DNA from: Methylotenera_A sp031373695
GTDB taxonomy: Bacteria; Pseudomonadota; Gammaproteobacteria; Burkholderiales; Methylophilaceae
Length of the DNA: 7,694 nt
Assembly (NCBI GenBank): GCA_031373695.1
Contig: JANMNC010000166.1
Span: 1 to 7,694 of the forward strand
Reading direction: 5' to 3'
A model generated the notes under the pieces. That model saw only the letters and a program-made list of their open reading frames with translations. It was not told the origin of the DNA and did not search any database. The position numbers and the translations under genes are program-made. This document shows positions 6,806 to 7,694 of the stretch, in pieces. Within the stretch, counting starts at the first letter, position 1. Each line of letters begins with the position of its first letter.

Positions 6806-6840
6806 CCCAACCAACACCCAATTATTGGGCTTAAGCCCAA
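6806..6840 (+). promoter_or_regulatory. Competing hairpins in the mop leader
   Basis: A single TTGGG(C) at 6825-6830 can pair with CCCAA on either side. The downstream option is the perfect 16-base palindrome TTGGGCTTAAGCCCAA (6825-6840), a 6-bp stem with a TTAA loop. The upstream option uses CCCAA at 6817-6821 with a TTA loop, and a further CCCAA copy lies at 6806-6810. The downstream hairpin ends 10 bases before the AGGAG ribosome-binding site of the mop gene. No U-tract follows, so simple termination is unlikely. The arrangement could be a translation or mRNA-stability switch, or just an RNA-processing barrier. Confidence 0.45.
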
Positions 6841-6863
6841 GCAATATTAAAGGAGAAAAAGTC

Positions 6864-7079
6864 ATGGCATTAATAGCAGTCAATGTGCGTAACCAGTTAC
6901 GCGGAATCATTAAAACAGTGGTTTGGGGCGATGTAGTCTCAGAAATTGAGGTGGAAACAAGCGCAGGTATCGTCACTTCGGTGATTACTACTCGCTCAAT
7001 TAAAGAGCTAAAGTTGGAAATCGGTAGTGAGGTTTTGGCTTTGATTAAAGCCACTGATGTGTCGATTGCGAAGGTTTAG
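6864..7079 (+). CDS. Molbindin-like single-domain Mop/TOBE protein
   Basis: A 71-residue protein consisting of one Mop (TOBE) domain. VRNQLRG (8-14), TSVITTRSIKEL and a C-terminal IKATDVSIAK match clostridial molbindin Mop in order and spacing. Molbindins are cytoplasmic hexamers that bind molybdate or tungstate and serve as store or buffer. The same fold forms the oxyanion-sensing tail of ModE and ModC. The ATG at 6864 is chosen because AGGAG (6851-6855) stands eight bases upstream. An in-frame ATG at 6777 lacks a ribosome-binding site and would add 29 residues unlike the family. Its place between sbp and cysT is notable: a similar small protein, SsuF, is encoded in the Pseudomonas putida ssu operon and is needed for organosulfur use. 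It may therefore work in sulfur rather than storage. The fold is secure; the ligand is not. Confidence 0.9.
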   Translation: MALIAVNVRNQLRGIIKTVVWGDVVSEIEVETSAGIVTSVITTRSIKELKLEIGSEVLALIKATDVSIAKV

Positions 7080-7097
7080 CAAACCCAACATTTAAAC

Positions 7098-7130
7098 ATT
7101 CAGGCAGTACATTTATGTGGCTGCCTGAAT
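7098..7130 (+). repeat. Intercistronic hairpin between mop and cysT
   Basis: ATTCAGGCAG (7098-7107) pairs perfectly with CTGCCTGAAT (7121-7130), a 10-bp stem. The 13-base loop itself contains ACA/TGT complementary bases around a TTTA tetraloop. The hairpin starts 19 bases after the mop stop and ends 17 bases before cysT. No U-run follows on the plus strand, so it is a poor intrinsic terminator. It more likely protects the upstream sbp-mop mRNA from 3' exonucleases, which would favour more binding protein than permease. Partial termination remains possible. Confidence 0.6.
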
Positions 7131-7147
7131 ATTAAAAAGTAAATAAT

Positions 7148-7694
7148 ATGCGCTCAAAACAAAACAAAAACCTTAGTAAAAATATCTTGCCAGGCTTTAA
7201 CTTAACGCTGGGCTATGCTTTGTTTTATTTAAGTTTAATTGTGTTAATTCTGCTTTCGGCGGTATTTATCAAAACATTCACACTCACTTGGCCAGAGTTT
7301 GTTACTGCAGTGGCATCGCCTAGAGTAGTGGCTTCATATAAACTGACTTTTGGAGCATCTTTTATTGCGGCACTTATTAACCTGGTGTTTGGCTTGCTTA
7401 CCGCATGGGTGCTTACGCGCTACCATTTTTTTGGCAAAAAGTTTATTGACGCATTTGTGGATTTTCCGTTTGCCTTGCCAACCGCTGTGGCTGGCATTGC
7501 GCTTTCAGCCATTTATGCCACCAACGGCTGGGTGGGCAGTCTGCTAGAACCGCTGGGCATTAAAGTGGCTTATACGCCACTAGGTGTGATTGTGGCGCTA
7601 ACGTTTATTGGCCTGCCATTTGTGGTGCGCACCGTGCAACCAGTGTTAGAAGATTTAGGCGCAGAAGTTGAAGAGGCGGCAGCAAGTTTGGGCG
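7148..7694 (+). CDS. cysT: Sulfate ABC transporter permease CysT (5' part, cut by window end)
   Basis: CysT (CysU) is one of the two inner-membrane permease subunits of the sulfate/thiosulfate importer, paired with CysW and the ATPase CysA. The window holds the first 182 of roughly 275-280 residues. Visible are hydrophobic segments at about 19-41, 63-89, 103-125 and 143-160. Conserved blocks are AWVLTRYHFFGK (86-97), DFPFALPTAVAGIAL (105-119) and PFVVRTVQPVLEDLG (157-171). The ATPase-contacting EAA loop begins with EEAAASLG (175-182) exactly where the window ends. The match to E. coli CysT is strong throughout. The ATG at 7148 fits the family N-terminus, although the ribosome-binding site is weak. 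This suggests lower translation than sbp. cysW and cysA presumably follow outside the window. Confidence 0.95.
   Translation, partial: MRSKQNKNLSKNILPGFNLTLGYALFYLSLIVLILLSAVFIKTFTLTWPEFVTAVASPRVVASYKLTFGASFIAALINLVFGLLTAWVLTRYHFFGKKFIDAFVDFPFALPTAVAGIALSAIYATNGWVGSLLEPLGIKVAYTPLGVIVALTFIGLPFVVRTVQPVLEDLGAEVEEAAASLG

Noticed and set aside
6777..6863. In-frame ATG extending the molbindin by 29 residues
   Set aside because: It has no Shine-Dalgarno sequence, the added residues are unlike Mop proteins, and the frame would run through the palindrome. AGGAG points to the ATG at 6864.
7350..7547. 65-codon plus-strand open frame
   Set aside because: It is out of frame inside cysT, which matches the permease family continuously from 7148 to the window end.

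Overview
The window looks like chromosomal DNA from a Gram-negative proteobacterium. It carries an outer-membrane beta-barrel protein, two Sec signal peptides and an E. coli-like molybdenum cofactor (Moco) gene set. Base composition is moderately AT-rich. Gene order and protein style would fit a betaproteobacterium such as the Methylophilaceae (Methylotenera-like methylotrophs), but that assignment is an inference from memory and no search was run.

Left half (24-3465, minus strand): a compact Moco operon in transcription order moaA, mobA, mobB, moeA. The junctions are a 7-nt gap, an 8-nt overlap and a 4-nt ATGA overlap, so the four genes are almost certainly co-transcribed and translationally coupled. 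MoaA starts pterin synthesis from GTP, MoeA inserts molybdenum, and MobA with its adapter MobB attaches GMP to give the MGD form used by enzymes such as formate dehydrogenase and nitrate reductase. moaC, moaD, moaE and mogA are not in the window.

Centre (3466-3625): a divergent, AT-rich regulatory region. It holds a perfect TATAAT box for the rightward operon and two short perfect dyads.

Right half (3626-7694, plus strand): a sulfur-acquisition gene run. It comprises a small YezD/DUF2292 protein, an AlgE-like outer-membrane barrel with an unusual N-terminal helical segment, a periplasmic sulfate-binding protein (Sbp), a single-domain molbindin (Mop/TOBE) and the start of the sulfate permease gene cysT, which is cut off by the window end. 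The layout suggests a route from outer membrane to periplasm to inner membrane for sulfate or a related oxyanion.

The most interesting point is the link between the two halves. A molybdate-binding Mop protein is embedded in a sulfate-transport operon that diverges from a Moco biosynthesis operon. Sulfate and molybdate are similar tetrahedral oxyanions, so this may be a locus where sulfur supply, molybdate entry and cofactor synthesis are coordinated. That remains inference. Several intercistronic RNA hairpins in the right half may tune the level of each component. No tRNA, rRNA, insertion sequence, CRISPR array or origin was seen.
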